This document shows positions 16,064 to 23,654 of a DNA stretch of 34,373 nucleotides, piece by piece; the stretch's first letter is position 1; each line of letters opens with the position of its first letter. The DNA lies in contig JAKFVL010000025.1 of assembly GCA_021732215.1 (NCBI GenBank), positions 1 to 34,373 on the forward strand, read 5' to 3'. The translations under genes and the position numbers were made by a program. A model generated the notes under the pieces. The model searched no databases and was not told the DNA's origin. It worked only from the letters and a program-made list of their open reading frames with translations. The DNA is from Hyphomicrobiales bacterium. Lineage in GTDB: Bacteria > Pseudomonadota > Alphaproteobacteria > Rhizobiales > Xanthobacteraceae.

Positions 16064-16462
16064 ATGCCCCCCATCGTTTGTTCGTCCGCCTCTTCGCTTT
16101 CGGCGCCTGCATGTGGTCTGCTTTCGGCGCGAGCGGTCTGCGATCGCGTAACATCCGTGGTCGCAGGGGATTTTGCGATTCCGCCAGCGGCCTTGTTCGC
16201 CCGGACGCGGTCGCCGCATGGCGCGCTGGCTCGGCAGATCGCGATGTATCTGGCTCACACGGTCTTCGCGATGAGTTTCGGCCGGATCGGACGCTTGGTC
16301 GGGCGCGACCGCACCACTGTGGCTCATGCCTGCCGGCGCATCGAGGATGCGCGAGAACAGCCTGGTTTCGACGAGCGGCTGCGCCAGCTTGAATTGCAGT
16401 GCCGGGATTCATCGGCGGTCAATGCGAGCGCCTCGCGCGTCACGCTGAAGGTGGTGCGATGA
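16064..16462 (+). CDS. Free-standing DnaA domain IV-like DNA-binding protein
   Basis: 132 residues. Positions 52-95 read as the DNA-binding domain of DnaA: ARQIAMYLAHTVFAMSFGRIGRLVGRDRTTVAHACRRIED, including the GRDxTTVxHAxxxIE signature that recognises DnaA boxes. The ATPase and N-terminal domains are absent, and the first 50 residues are Ser/Ala-rich with no clear fold. Small DnaA-C proteins of this kind occur in Rhizobiales and are not well characterised. They might compete with DnaA at boxes or act as regulators; this is inference. GAGG seven bases upstream supports the start. The TGA overlaps the ATG of the DUF6456 gene (ATGA at 16459-16462), so both are made together. Confidence 0.85.
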   Translation: MPPIVCSSASSLSAPACGLLSARAVCDRVTSVVAGDFAIPPAALFARTRSPHGALARQIAMYLAHTVFAMSFGRIGRLVGRDRTTVAHACRRIEDAREQPGFDERLRQLELQCRDSSAVNASASRVTLKVVR

Positions 16463-17088
16463 CAAAGCCAGCGAAGCGCATCGCTGCGCCGAAAGCTCTG
16501 CAGGGCCTGTCTGGTCCTGCGATCGACGGTGTCGGTGCGTTCCGTGCCCAGCATCTCGATCTTGCCTTGCGCGAAGTTGCGACAGACGCCGGCATCGTCA
16601 GCGCGCTTGTCAACGATAGCGAAAGTCCACTGGCCTGGCTGGCGCGCCGCAAAGGGCGTGACGGGCGCAGCCTGATCGATACCCGGCAATTTCTGGCCGG
16701 CGAACGCTTGCGTGCCGACTTTACGCGGGGAAACCTGACGCCGCGCGTCACGTCGAGCTGGTCGATGCCGACAAGCGGCGGGCCTCAGCGCGGCGGCGCA
16801 GCCGAGATGACCGATCTGATCGTTGCCTCGCGACAGCGGCTCAAACACGCGCTCGAAGCCTGCGGACCCGAGTTTTCGGGTCTGCTGATGGACGTTTGCT
16901 GCTTTCTGCGCGGGCTCGACGATGTCGAACGCCAGCGCGGCTGGCCTCAGCGGTCCGCCAAGATCGTGCTGCAGCTCGGCCTCGACCGGCTGGCGCGGCA
17001 TTATGGATTGAAGTCCGAACTGCAGGGCTCGGCGTCCGGGCGCATTCGCGTCTGGGTTGACGACGATTCGTCGCCGAGTGGAGAATGA
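16459..17088 (+). CDS. DUF6456 domain protein
   Basis: 209 residues, starting MTKPAKRIAAPK at the ATGA overlap. The central part (about 45-130) has SPLAWLARRKGRDGRSLIDTRQFLAGERLRADFTRGNLTPRVTSSWS, and the end has LLMDVCCFLRGLDDVERQRGWPQRSAKIVLQLGLDRLARHYGL, the pattern of DUF6456 proteins of alphaproteobacteria. The last part resembles a helical DNA-binding region. The function of the family is unknown. Translational coupling to the DnaA domain IV protein suggests a shared task on DNA. The stop is 10 bases from that of the convergent sufE. Confidence 0.85.
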   Translation: MTKPAKRIAAPKALQGLSGPAIDGVGAFRAQHLDLALREVATDAGIVSALVNDSESPLAWLARRKGRDGRSLIDTRQFLAGERLRADFTRGNLTPRVTSSWSMPTSGGPQRGGAAEMTDLIVASRQRLKHALEACGPEFSGLLMDVCCFLRGLDDVERQRGWPQRSAKIVLQLGLDRLARHYGLKSELQGSASGRIRVWVDDDSSPSGE

Positions 17089-17098
17089 ACGCCGTCCG

Positions 17099-17527
17099 TC
17101 AGGATGCTGTGGCGAGCGCCTCGCGGGCATCGGTGCGAACCCGCTCGACCATGGCGCGCAATCCGTTGGAGCGCTGTGGCGTCAGATGTTCGGCGAAGCC
17201 AAGCTCGTCGAACACGGCGATGGCATCGGCGGCAAGAATCTCGCGCGCGGTCTTTCCCTCGTACAGCGCCAGCAGGATTGCGATCAGGCCGCGCACGATA
17301 TGCGCGTCGCTGTCACCGATGAAATGCAGCACCGGTTCGCCCGGCTTGCCGTTATCGACCTTGCGCGAGAGCCAGACCTGGCTGGCGCAACCTTGCACCT
17401 TGTTGGCGGCCGAATGCTCTGCGTCCGGCATCGGCGCGAGCGTGCGGCCAAGCTCGATCACATAGCGATAGCGATCGTCCCATTCGTCCAGCAGTTCGAA
17501 ATTTTCGCGTATGTCGTCGATCGTCAT
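17099..17527 (-). CDS. sufE: SufE family cysteine desulfuration protein
   Basis: 142 residues, normal length. SufE accepts persulfide sulfur from the cysteine desulfurase SufS and passes it to the Fe-S scaffold. The acceptor Cys47 is in the conserved NKVQGCASQVWLS motif. DEWDDRYRYVIELGRTLAPMP at the N-terminus and FDELGFAEHLTPQRSNGLRAMVERVR at the C-terminus are standard. No other suf gene is nearby, so its partner must be encoded elsewhere. The start at 17527 is clear. Its end faces DUF6456 with a 10-base gap, so the two transcripts converge. Confidence 0.95.
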   Translation of the reverse strand: MTIDDIRENFELLDEWDDRYRYVIELGRTLAPMPDAEHSAANKVQGCASQVWLSRKVDNGKPGEPVLHFIGDSDAHIVRGLIAILLALYEGKTAREILAADAIAVFDELGFAEHLTPQRSNGLRAMVERVRTDAREALATAS

Positions 17528-17641
17528 GGCGTCCTGCGTCCTTCAATCACAGGACATATATGAGATCGCAGGGGGTCGAAAGCGAGTGAGGAGCGATATT
17601 TCACCGGAACTGCCGGCAATCGTGGAGGCCGGTGGCAACGT

Positions 17642-18103
17642 CTACTCGGCAGCCTGCGTGGTCTCGACGCCGGAGATCGCCCAGCCGGCTTTCAGGTCCT
17701 CAGGCGTCAGCGTGGTCTCGGGCACCTGTGCCGCGTAGTCCGGTACATTGATATCTCCGATAGAACCGGTGTGGTCCGGATTCTTCTTTTCGGGTTTGTT
17801 CTCCGACTTCTCGGACTTGCTGGGTTTGTCGGCCTTGTCGCTCTTATCGGTGATGAATTCGTAGACCTTGCGCGCGCCGGATTGTGCGCGATGGCCGATG
17901 ACGGTCGCGGCCTGGCCTCCGATGTTGCACGCCGCGGGTTGCCGCGTGCAGAACTGGCTCATGTCGGATACGGCTGCGGTTGCCGCCGTGACGGCCTCGG
18001 TCGCACCGATCTGCGGCAGCTTCTCTGAGTCCGGCGTTTTGTCCGTCGGCAACAGCACGAGCACCAGCCCAAGCCAGAATGCCATTCGCATCAGGAAAAA
18101 CAT
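17642..18103 (-). CDS. DUF5330 membrane-anchored protein
   Basis: 153 residues: an N-terminal hydrophobic stretch (MFFLMRMAFWLGLVLVLLP) acts as anchor or signal, followed by TEAVTAATAAVSDMSQFCTRQPAACNIGGQAATVIGHRAQSGARKVYEFI, the DUF5330 core with two cysteines about eight residues apart that may form a disulfide in the periplasm. The second half is a Lys/Ser/Glu-rich linker and a tail ending LTPEDLKAGWAISGVETTQAAE. The family is restricted to Rhizobiales and has no known role. It lies between sufE and the kinase region and faces away from the kinase, with 396 bases of upstream DNA. Confidence 0.85.
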   Translation of the reverse strand: MFFLMRMAFWLGLVLVLLPTDKTPDSEKLPQIGATEAVTAATAAVSDMSQFCTRQPAACNIGGQAATVIGHRAQSGARKVYEFITDKSDKADKPSKSEKSENKPEKKNPDHTGSIGDINVPDYAAQVPETTLTPEDLKAGWAISGVETTQAAE

Positions 18104-18499
18104 GTCGCCACCGTCCCGGAGCCGTTTCTTGTCGCGTTACTTCGCAATCTGCGTCATGCGTAGCAGACGCAATTAAACTGCCGGTTTCAGCTTTCGGAAA
18201 AATTGCCGAAAAACGCACTGATTTGGTTCGGCGTAAATTTTCCATTGACGTGCGGGTGGCGCGGCGTGGCGCTATCCACCAATTCGAAACCATAAGGCGC
18301 AGTGCCCGGAAACGCAGCGTTCACCATTCCGGGCAATTGGCTGCCGCAATTGGGCAAATACGGCGTTTGCCATGGGCCAGCGTCTATTCCGGGCGTGCGC
18401 CTTAGCGTTCGTTTAAGGCGGCTCTGACACGATCCTGCAACGACATAAGGGGGCGTTCCGGTCCGGTTGTTCGATCAACCGGTCGAGACGTAAAAATCA
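18104..18499. other. Divergent region between DUF5330 and the sensor kinase
   Basis: 396 bases without a credible gene. Visible sites are an exact GCAATTGG direct repeat (18333-18340 and 18346-18353, period 13), a TTTCGG/CCGAAA inverted repeat near 18190-18210, and a CtrA-like palindrome at 18398-18420. These are positioned to control the kinase and DUF5330. No strong sigma-70 promoter was found by eye. Confidence 0.5.
18398..18420. promoter_or_regulatory. CtrA-like half-consensus site within a 7-bp inverted repeat
   Basis: TTAG-N7-TTAAG (18402-18417) differs at one base from the TTAA-N7-TTAA CtrA pattern. It lies inside CGCCTTA (18398-18404) / TAAGGCG (18414-18420). It is 80 bases before the GTG start of the DivJ/PleC-type kinase, a family functionally tied to CtrA. 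It could instead be a simple hairpin. Confidence 0.35.
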
Positions 18500-20335
18500 G
18501 TGATCGTACCGAAGCTCATCCGCGACTGTCTCGATGCGTTGCTGCATCCCTCTGCGCGCTATGACGCGCTGGTCAGTGCGCGCCACCGTGCCTTTATGGC
18601 GCCCCGGCTGCTGGGCAGCCTCGCGGCTTTCGCGGCGTTTCCGGTGTATCTCGCCATGCGCGGCGCGCCGACGGCGATCGAAGTCCTCGTATTCGGATGG
18701 CTGATCGCGCCCATCCTGCTGTCATATTTTCTGTCGCGCACGGGACGATACGAGAGCGCTCACGTGCTGTCGTCGCTCGCGCTGACCGCGCTGGTTCTAA
18801 CGGTCGCTTTCAAGACCGGCGGGGTCGACTCGTTCATTGCTTTCTGGCTGATCGCCATTCCGCTCGAGGCCGCGCTCTCGGCATCGCGCCGCGTCGTCGG
18901 TTTTGCATCGGCGCTGGCGTTGAGCGCCGTCGCGCTGCTGATCGCGGCTTCGTATTTCGACGTTATGCCGGTATCCGAGGTCACACCCGCGGCGGAACGC
19001 ATCTTCATGGTGATCGGCATCGCATCGGGCGTGCTCTATGCAGCCGGGCTTGCGTACGGGGCCGAATCGCTGACCCGCATCAGCGTCTCGCTGCTTTACG
19101 TGGAAGAAGATCGCTACCGGCTGCTGGCGCGCAACATGAGCGATGTCATCTCGCGGCATCATCGCAACGGCGCGGTCGAGTTCATCTCGCCTGCGGTCGA
19201 GCAAATGCTTGGCGTTCCCGCGTCGCGCCTGATGGGACATGGATTGTTCGACCGGGTTCATGTGGCCGACCGCCCGGCGTTTCTGACGGCGCTGTCGGAT
19301 GCGGCGCGGAGCGAGGAAGCGCGAGTCGATTTCCGTCTGCGCCGCGATCGGCCGCGCAATGCAGATCATCCGCGCGAGGCGGTTGCCGACTTCATCTGGG
19401 TTGAAATGCGCTGCCGCCTGATGGAGCAGGCGCCGGGTCAACAGGAGATGCGCAAGCCGGAAGTCGTCGCGGTGATGCGCGACGTGACCGACCGCAAGGC
19501 GCAGGAGCATGATCTGGACGGGGCGCGGATCGAAACCGAGCGCGCCAACGCGGCGAAAACCCAGTTCCTGGCGACGATGAGCCACGAACTCCGCACACCG
19601 CTCAATGCGATCATCGGCTTCTCGGAGATGATCGTGCATGAGGACGAACTCATGATCAATGCCGAGCGCCGCCGTGAATACGCCAAGCTGATCAATGAAT
19701 CCGGCCAGCATCTGCTGTCGGTCGTCAACGGCATTCTCGACATGTCGAAGATGGAGAGCGGCAAGTTCGAGATCGTGCCGGAGCCCTTTGCGCCGCGCGA
19801 GGCGCTGTTGAGTTGCTGCAACCTGCTCGCGCTCAAGGCGCGCGACGGCGGCGTGGAACTGGTGACTCGCACCCCCGCGGACATTCCGGAAATGACCGGC
19901 GATCCGCGGGCCTTCAAGCAGATCCTCATCAATCTCGTGTCGAACGCGGTCAAGTTTACCGAGCAGGGCGGCACGGTGACGGTGTCCGCGCATGTGGAAG
20001 GCGCACGCCTGATGGTTCGCGTGGCCGATACCGGCGTCGGCATCTCGGCGGACGACCTGAGGCGGATCGGCGATCCGTTCTTCCAGGCCGGCAAGACCTA
20101 TCAGCGGCGGCACGAAGGCACTGGCCTCGGCCTCTCCATCGTCAAGAGCCTTGTGGCGCTTCATAACGGCGAGATGACCGTGGAGAGCAAGATCGGCGAA
20201 GGCACCACGGTGTCCGTCGCCTTGCCGTTGTCCTTTGTCGCGCCGGCAGAACCCGTGGAAATCAGCAATGTCCGCCCGCTCGGTGCGGCGCTGCGTTCGG
20301 GACAGCAAACCTATCAAGTGAGGAAACGTGCCTAA
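18500..20335 (+). CDS. PAS-containing sensor histidine kinase, DivJ/PleC-like
   Basis: 611 residues. The N-terminal third has about six membrane helices (roughly 34-190) with almost no periplasmic loops. A PAS domain follows (about 205-335, YRLLARNMSDVISRHHRNGAVEFISPAVEQMLG). The HisKA H-box is FLATMSHELRTPLNAIIGFSEMI with phosphoacceptor His362. The HATPase domain has N-box NLVSNAVKF (Asn482), DTGVGIS (Asp510) and GTGLGLSIV. No receiver domain is present. The H-box and layout resemble DivJ/PleC/PdhS kinases that act on DivK/PleD in the cell-cycle pathway of alphaproteobacteria; the assignment within that group is inference. The start is GTG with a weak ribosome-binding site. The stop overlaps the next gene by eight bases, so the two are coupled. 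Confidence 0.9.
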   Translation: MIVPKLIRDCLDALLHPSARYDALVSARHRAFMAPRLLGSLAAFAAFPVYLAMRGAPTAIEVLVFGWLIAPILLSYFLSRTGRYESAHVLSSLALTALVLTVAFKTGGVDSFIAFWLIAIPLEAALSASRRVVGFASALALSAVALLIAASYFDVMPVSEVTPAAERIFMVIGIASGVLYAAGLAYGAESLTRISVSLLYVEEDRYRLLARNMSDVISRHHRNGAVEFISPAVEQMLGVPASRLMGHGLFDRVHVADRPAFLTALSDAARSEEARVDFRLRRDRPRNADHPREAVADFIWVEMRCRLMEQAPGQQEMRKPEVVAVMRDVTDRKAQEHDLDGARIETERANAAKTQFLATMSHELRTPLNAIIGFSEMIVHEDELMINAERRREYAKLINESGQHLLSVVNGILDMSKMESGKFEIVPEPFAPREALLSCCNLLALKARDGGVELVTRTPADIPEMTGDPRAFKQILINLVSNAVKFTEQGGTVTVSAHVEGARLMVRVADTGVGISADDLRRIGDPFFQAGKTYQRRHEGTGLGLSIVKSLVALHNGEMTVESKIGEGTTVSVALPLSFVAPAEPVEISNVRPLGAALRSGQQTYQVRKRA

Positions 20336-21023
20336 AGCCAGAGCCAAAGCCATGTCGGCGCGCGACCGATTCGATGCGGAAGAAAGCGGAGGGCTTGTCG
20401 CTCTGCTGATCCGGCCGGTCATCAACCACCCGAAGGATGCGCTCGCGATTCTGATAGCGGCCGCAATGGTCGCCGCGATCGCCGGCAACGCATTGTTCAT
20501 GCAGGCCGGCCGGCATCCGTCTCCGATGTTCGGCGCGCCCGCCGCCGTCCCGTTTCCGCAGGCCGCATCGGTCAATCCGACGCCGCGTTCGCGTCCTGCT
20601 GGAGCGGAAGCAAGACTGGCGGAAGTTCGCCCCGAGCCGAAGCAGATCGAGTCGAGACAGCTCGAGCCCAAGCAGCCTGAGCCCCGCGCCAACGATCCGA
20701 TGGGGCAACTGGTTGCGAAGTCAGTCTCTGCGCCTCCCGCGTCGACTGCGGCTGTGCCGCGCCCACCGGCGCCGATCCCGGCGGCTTCCAGGACCAACGA
20801 TCCGGTCGCGGCGCTGATTGCCTCGCAGCGCCGGGTGGCAACGGTGCAGCGGACCTTGACCGAGTTCGGCTATGCGCAGCTGAAACCGACCGGCGTCGCG
20901 GGGTCCGAGACGCAGGCCGCAATCGCGAAGTTCGAGAAAGAACGCAAGCTGCCAGTGACCGGGCAGGTGTCCGATCGCATGGTGCGCGAGCTGGCGGCCG
21001 TGACCGGGCGGCCGATCGAGTAA
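20328..21023 (+). CDS. Membrane-anchored peptidoglycan-binding domain protein
   Basis: 231 residues. A short cytoplasmic N-terminus is followed by one membrane helix (about 38-58, DALAILIAAAMVAAIAGNALFM), a Pro/Glu-rich periplasmic linker, and a PG_binding_1 domain at about 165-228 (VATVQRTLTEFGYAQLKPTGVAGSETQAAIAKFEKERKLPVTGQVSDRMVRELAAVTG). The domain binds cell-wall muropeptide stems; no hydrolase domain is fused. GTG at 20328 with AGGA four bases upstream overlaps the kinase stop, so the protein is made with the kinase and may help place or sense it at the wall. That link is inference from the coupling. Confidence 0.87.
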   Translation: MPKARAKAMSARDRFDAEESGGLVALLIRPVINHPKDALAILIAAAMVAAIAGNALFMQAGRHPSPMFGAPAAVPFPQAASVNPTPRSRPAGAEARLAEVRPEPKQIESRQLEPKQPEPRANDPMGQLVAKSVSAPPASTAAVPRPPAPIPAASRTNDPVAALIASQRRVATVQRTLTEFGYAQLKPTGVAGSETQAAIAKFEKERKLPVTGQVSDRMVRELAAVTGRPIE

Positions 21024-21156
21024 GTCCGGAACGGCCTTTCCCTTTCGAGCGCCATGCCATACAGCTTTGGGGCGCGCACTCTCGTCGCACAACCGGCGCC
21101 ACTTTTGCGGAATACGCGACAGCAGGTCCGGGTCTTACCGGAGCCGTCGTCAACGA

Positions 21157-21501
21157 ATGCGCCTGAAATCAAGTATCTGGGTTGCTGCCTATTTGCGCCG
21201 ATGTCAGACCGAAGGCATCTACGGCGCGGTGGTGCGTCGCGGCGCCGAGGAGGCGGGAGCTGTTTTCATCAAGGTGGCGCGGCTCGACGGCACGGCGACG
21301 TTGTATACGCCTGCGCCGCAGACCGAATACGATGACAGCCGTCCGGTCGAGCGCGTGTTCGTGCCGACGTCGCCGGAGCCTTTGGCTGAAGCAGCGATCG
21401 AACAGCGTCTGGCCAGGGAAATCCGGTTCGATCCGGATGTCTGGATTGTCGAAATCGAGGACCGAGCCGGACGACATCTGCTCGATGTGGCGCGCTCGTA
21501 A
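21157..21501 (+). CDS. DUF1491 family protein
   Basis: 114 residues, normal for DUF1491: MRLKSSIWVAAYLRRCQTEGIYGAVVRRGAEEAGAVFIKVARLDGTATLYTPAPQTEY, then EAAIEQRLAREIRFDPDVWIVEIEDRAGRHLLD. The family is small, cytoplasmic and common in alphaproteobacteria, with no assigned function. The ATG at 21157 matches the family N-terminus; GGAGCC about 11 bases upstream may serve for initiation. It lies 133 bases after the peptidoglycan-binding gene and could share that transcript. Its stop is two bases from the stop of the convergent DUF2336 gene. Confidence 0.88.
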   Translation: MRLKSSIWVAAYLRRCQTEGIYGAVVRRGAEEAGAVFIKVARLDGTATLYTPAPQTEYDDSRPVERVFVPTSPEPLAEAAIEQRLAREIRFDPDVWIVEIEDRAGRHLLDVARS

Positions 21502-21503
21502 AG

Positions 21504-22457
21504 CTAGCGGCGGACCGTGGATTTTTCCGATTGCAGGCTGCGCGGCTGCGCGGGGCGGACCTGACCGAATGTGGGTCGTGCGCGTTGGCGTTCGTCGTCG
21601 TGCAACGATGGACGAAACCGCGCCCGCGTGTTCGCTGCCGACGTGTTACGCCAGATGCCGAGCATGATCAGTGCAGCCTGTTCGCTGATGTGGTCGTAGA
21701 GCCGCGCCAGACGGAAAACCGTCATCACCGATGAGCCGACTTGCGGATCGAGGAACATCAGGACCCGCTGATAGACTTCGGACGGCATGCCGAGCGCCTT
21801 CATTGCGCAGGCCAGCGGCTCGCCGCCGCGATCCGTGACGATCTGGGACGCGAGTTGCTGCGGCAGCAACAGGGAGTCGCCGACCTCGCGCGTGAAATTT
21901 TCCGTGTCGGCGGCGACCGCTGCCATTTCCAGCGCCTCGATCGCGTGCTGGCGGCGGCGCGCGTCGGTTCGCCCCGCTTGCCTGAGCGACGTATCGGCAA
22001 GACTGTCGAGGATCGCGGCGCGCTCGCCCGCGCTCGCCTTGAAAAACGCTTCATGGATCAAGGCGGCATCTTTCGAGTCCGGCATCGGGGCCGATGCCGC
22101 GGGCACGAGAGGCGTTTCGGTTGCGGTAACTGCAACCGGAGCCGTGGCTGGTGGTGCGGGCGTCGGACTTTGCTGTATGGACGGAGCCGGAGAGCCCAGT
22201 TTCTCGCGCAGGATGGTTGGCGTGTACGGATAGATCGAAAGCCGCGCGCGAACCGCGGCGCGGGTGGCGTCATCGACCTCGTCGATCAGACGCGAAGTCA
22301 GCTCGACGAATTGCCGTTCTTCGTCAGCGGTGTGCGTTCCGGCCTGAACATAAAGGTCCGTCAGCACGCGAAGCAGGGTCGGCCGGATGTCCACCCCCTC
22401 GCGGCGCGAGAGCGTCATCAAACCGTCGAAGCCCGCAAACATTGGTCCTGTCGTCAT
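21504..22457 (-). CDS. DUF2336 domain protein
   Basis: 317 residues. The N-terminal portion (RPTLLRVLTDLYVQAGTHTADEERQFVELTSRLIDEVDDATRAAVRARLSIYP) is the helical repeat-like start typical of alphaproteobacterial DUF2336 proteins. A Pro/Ala/Thr-rich linker (about 90-125) separates it from the rest of the domain (HEAFFKASAGERAAILDSLADTS...). The C-terminus is Arg-rich. No enzyme motif or membrane segment is seen. The family has no confirmed function. It is divergent from the small gene at 22585, with a CtrA-type box in the gap, and its own start is preceded by a further TTAA at 22464. Confidence 0.85.
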   Translation of the reverse strand: MTTGPMFAGFDGLMTLSRREGVDIRPTLLRVLTDLYVQAGTHTADEERQFVELTSRLIDEVDDATRAAVRARLSIYPYTPTILREKLGSPAPSIQQSPTPAPPATAPVAVTATETPLVPAASAPMPDSKDAALIHEAFFKASAGERAAILDSLADTSLRQAGRTDARRRQHAIEALEMAAVAADTENFTREVGDSLLLPQQLASQIVTDRGGEPLACAMKALGMPSEVYQRVLMFLDPQVGSSVMTVFRLARLYDHISEQAALIMLGIWRNTSAANTRARFRPSLHDDERQRARPTFGQVRPAQPRSLQSEKSTVRR

Positions 22458-22508
22458 GTCACTTAACGCAACCGGATGAACTGATGATGCGATCCTAACC
22501 GGCTAGCC

Positions 22509-22524
22509 TTAAGAGGCCGTTAAC
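22509..22524. promoter_or_regulatory. Full CtrA-type box TTAA-N7-TTAAC
   Basis: TTAA (22509-22512), seven bases (GAGGCCG), then TTAAC (22520-22524): an exact match to the CtrA binding consensus known from Caulobacter and conserved in alphaproteobacteria. It is 60 bases upstream of the 67-residue gene at 22585 and 51 bases upstream of the DUF2336 start, so it could control either or both. Confidence 0.6.
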
Positions 22525-22584
22525 CATGACCGTCTCAAATGGGTTCAGCGCCGTTCGTTTCGAGACCGGCGAGGAGAGATCGAC

Positions 22585-22788
22585 ATGGGTAATGTCATTG
22601 AGTTTCCGGCCGACTCTGCGTCGCGCCGGTTCGGGACAGGTCTGGACGGGCCGCGCGAGGCGTTGGGGACGCTGCTCATTCTTCCCGTCGTCCGGGTCGA
22701 GCGCCTGATCGACGATACCACCGGCGGCAACGATCCCGAGCAGGGCTCGAAACCTGGCGGCGGCCGGCGCCGGCGAGCGCGTTCCTGA
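22585..22788 (+). CDS. Small hypothetical protein, 67 residues
   Basis: MGNVIEFPADSASRRF... ends in an Arg-rich tail (GGGRRRRARS). GAGGAGAG about 10 bases before the ATG is a strong ribosome-binding site, and the gene lies 18 bases upstream of the lipoprotein gene in the same direction, so it is very likely translated. The hydrophobic LGTLLILPVVRVERLID stretch is too short and charged for a secure membrane helix. Small proteins starting with a xNVIEFPA motif are common in Bradyrhizobium relatives, but I know no function. The CtrA box just upstream suggests cell-cycle control of this pair. Confidence 0.7.
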   Translation: MGNVIEFPADSASRRFGTGLDGPREALGTLLILPVVRVERLIDDTTGGNDPEQGSKPGGGRRRRARS

Positions 22789-22806
22789 TACACGGAGATT
22801 TCCGGC

Positions 22807-23574
22807 ATGCCCGGTCTGCGCGCGCCGCGCCTGGCTAGGCGTTTCAATTTGTTTTCTGCATGCGCTGCTTTGTTTTGCGCGGCAACCTTGGGCGGCTGCG
22901 CCAGCGGCGACTTCGGACGCACCCGCGATTTTGGCCGCAGCGATGATTCGCACCGCTGGGTCGGCGCCGAAGCGAATGCCAGTCGCGGATTAGCGCCTTC
23001 GCAGTTCCAGCTCACCGAATCCGAACGGCTGCTGCGCGACCAGGCCTTCTTTTTCATCGAACCGCCGCGCTCACGCCCAGCCTGGAAAAGCGTGTTCGGG
23101 GACTATCAACCGCTTAAATCGCCATGGCGGCAGGACGTGAGTTTCGATCGCACCGCCTATGGCAGGCAACTGATCGACGAACCGCATCGCTCGCACATGT
23201 CGCGCTACGGCGTTCTGATGGACGACGTGCGCAGCGATCTGACCCGGTTCGATCCGTTCTTCCTCACCGCCGCGCGCGTCAACGATCTCGACAAGAAGCG
23301 CTTTGCCGCCTTCAATCTGGTCTCTGGAATGACGCCGCAGGAGCGCGAAGATGCGCTGGCACGTATGAAGGAGAACGCGGCGATCGTGCAATGGTCCGAA
23401 ACCTGCCTGGAACAGCGCGTCGCATCCTATCAATGGGCGTTGCAGAGACTGGTGATCCATACGCCCGACAACACTGCCGCCGATGCGGATCGTCTGATAG
23501 CCGAACTCGCAGCACGTTTGAAACGCCGGCCGAACCTGACAACGCCGGTTGCTGCCGTAGTCGGGAAGGGATAG
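22807..23574 (+). CDS. Hypothetical lipoprotein
   Basis: 255 residues with a lipoprotein signal: basic start, hydrophobic run FSACAALFCAATLGG and lipobox LGGC with the acylated Cys31. The mature part is soluble and charged, with a FGDYQPLKSPWRQDVSFDRTAYGRQLIDEPHRSHMSRYGVLMDDVRSDLTRFDPFFLTAARVNDLDKKRFAAF core and helical C-terminal third. It is probably attached to the outer or inner membrane on the periplasmic side. No family is recognised. GGAG nine bases upstream supports the start. It follows the 67-residue gene by 18 bases, so the two form an operon behind the CtrA-type box. Confidence 0.82.
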   Translation: MPGLRAPRLARRFNLFSACAALFCAATLGGCASGDFGRTRDFGRSDDSHRWVGAEANASRGLAPSQFQLTESERLLRDQAFFFIEPPRSRPAWKSVFGDYQPLKSPWRQDVSFDRTAYGRQLIDEPHRSHMSRYGVLMDDVRSDLTRFDPFFLTAARVNDLDKKRFAAFNLVSGMTPQEREDALARMKENAAIVQWSETCLEQRVASYQWALQRLVIHTPDNTAADADRLIAELAARLKRRPNLTTPVAAVVGKG

Positions 23575-23620
23575 CTGCCTTCCTGACTGCGTCCGATCAG
23601 ATTTGCCGTTGTTTCTGTTT

Positions 23621-23654
23621 GAGCATGATTTGATCCACTTTTCGGGATAATGCC
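23621..23654 (-). repeat. Palindromic repeat family A, copy 3 (shortened)
   Basis: Read leftward: GGCATTATCCCGAAAAGTGG then ATCAAATCATGCTC. It keeps the conserved CCCGAAAAGTGG arm but lacks the central AACCGGTTTTCGG part of copy 1. It abuts the TAG stop of the DUF1254 gene (23655-23657), exactly as copy 1 abuts the DUF1272 stop. Confidence 0.8.

Noticed and set aside
18797-20797. 666-codon open frame on the minus strand across the kinase and peptidoglycan-binding genes
   Set aside because: It is antisense to two genes with full domain signatures. Its product is Arg/His/Asp-rich with no motifs, as expected from GC-biased third codon positions.
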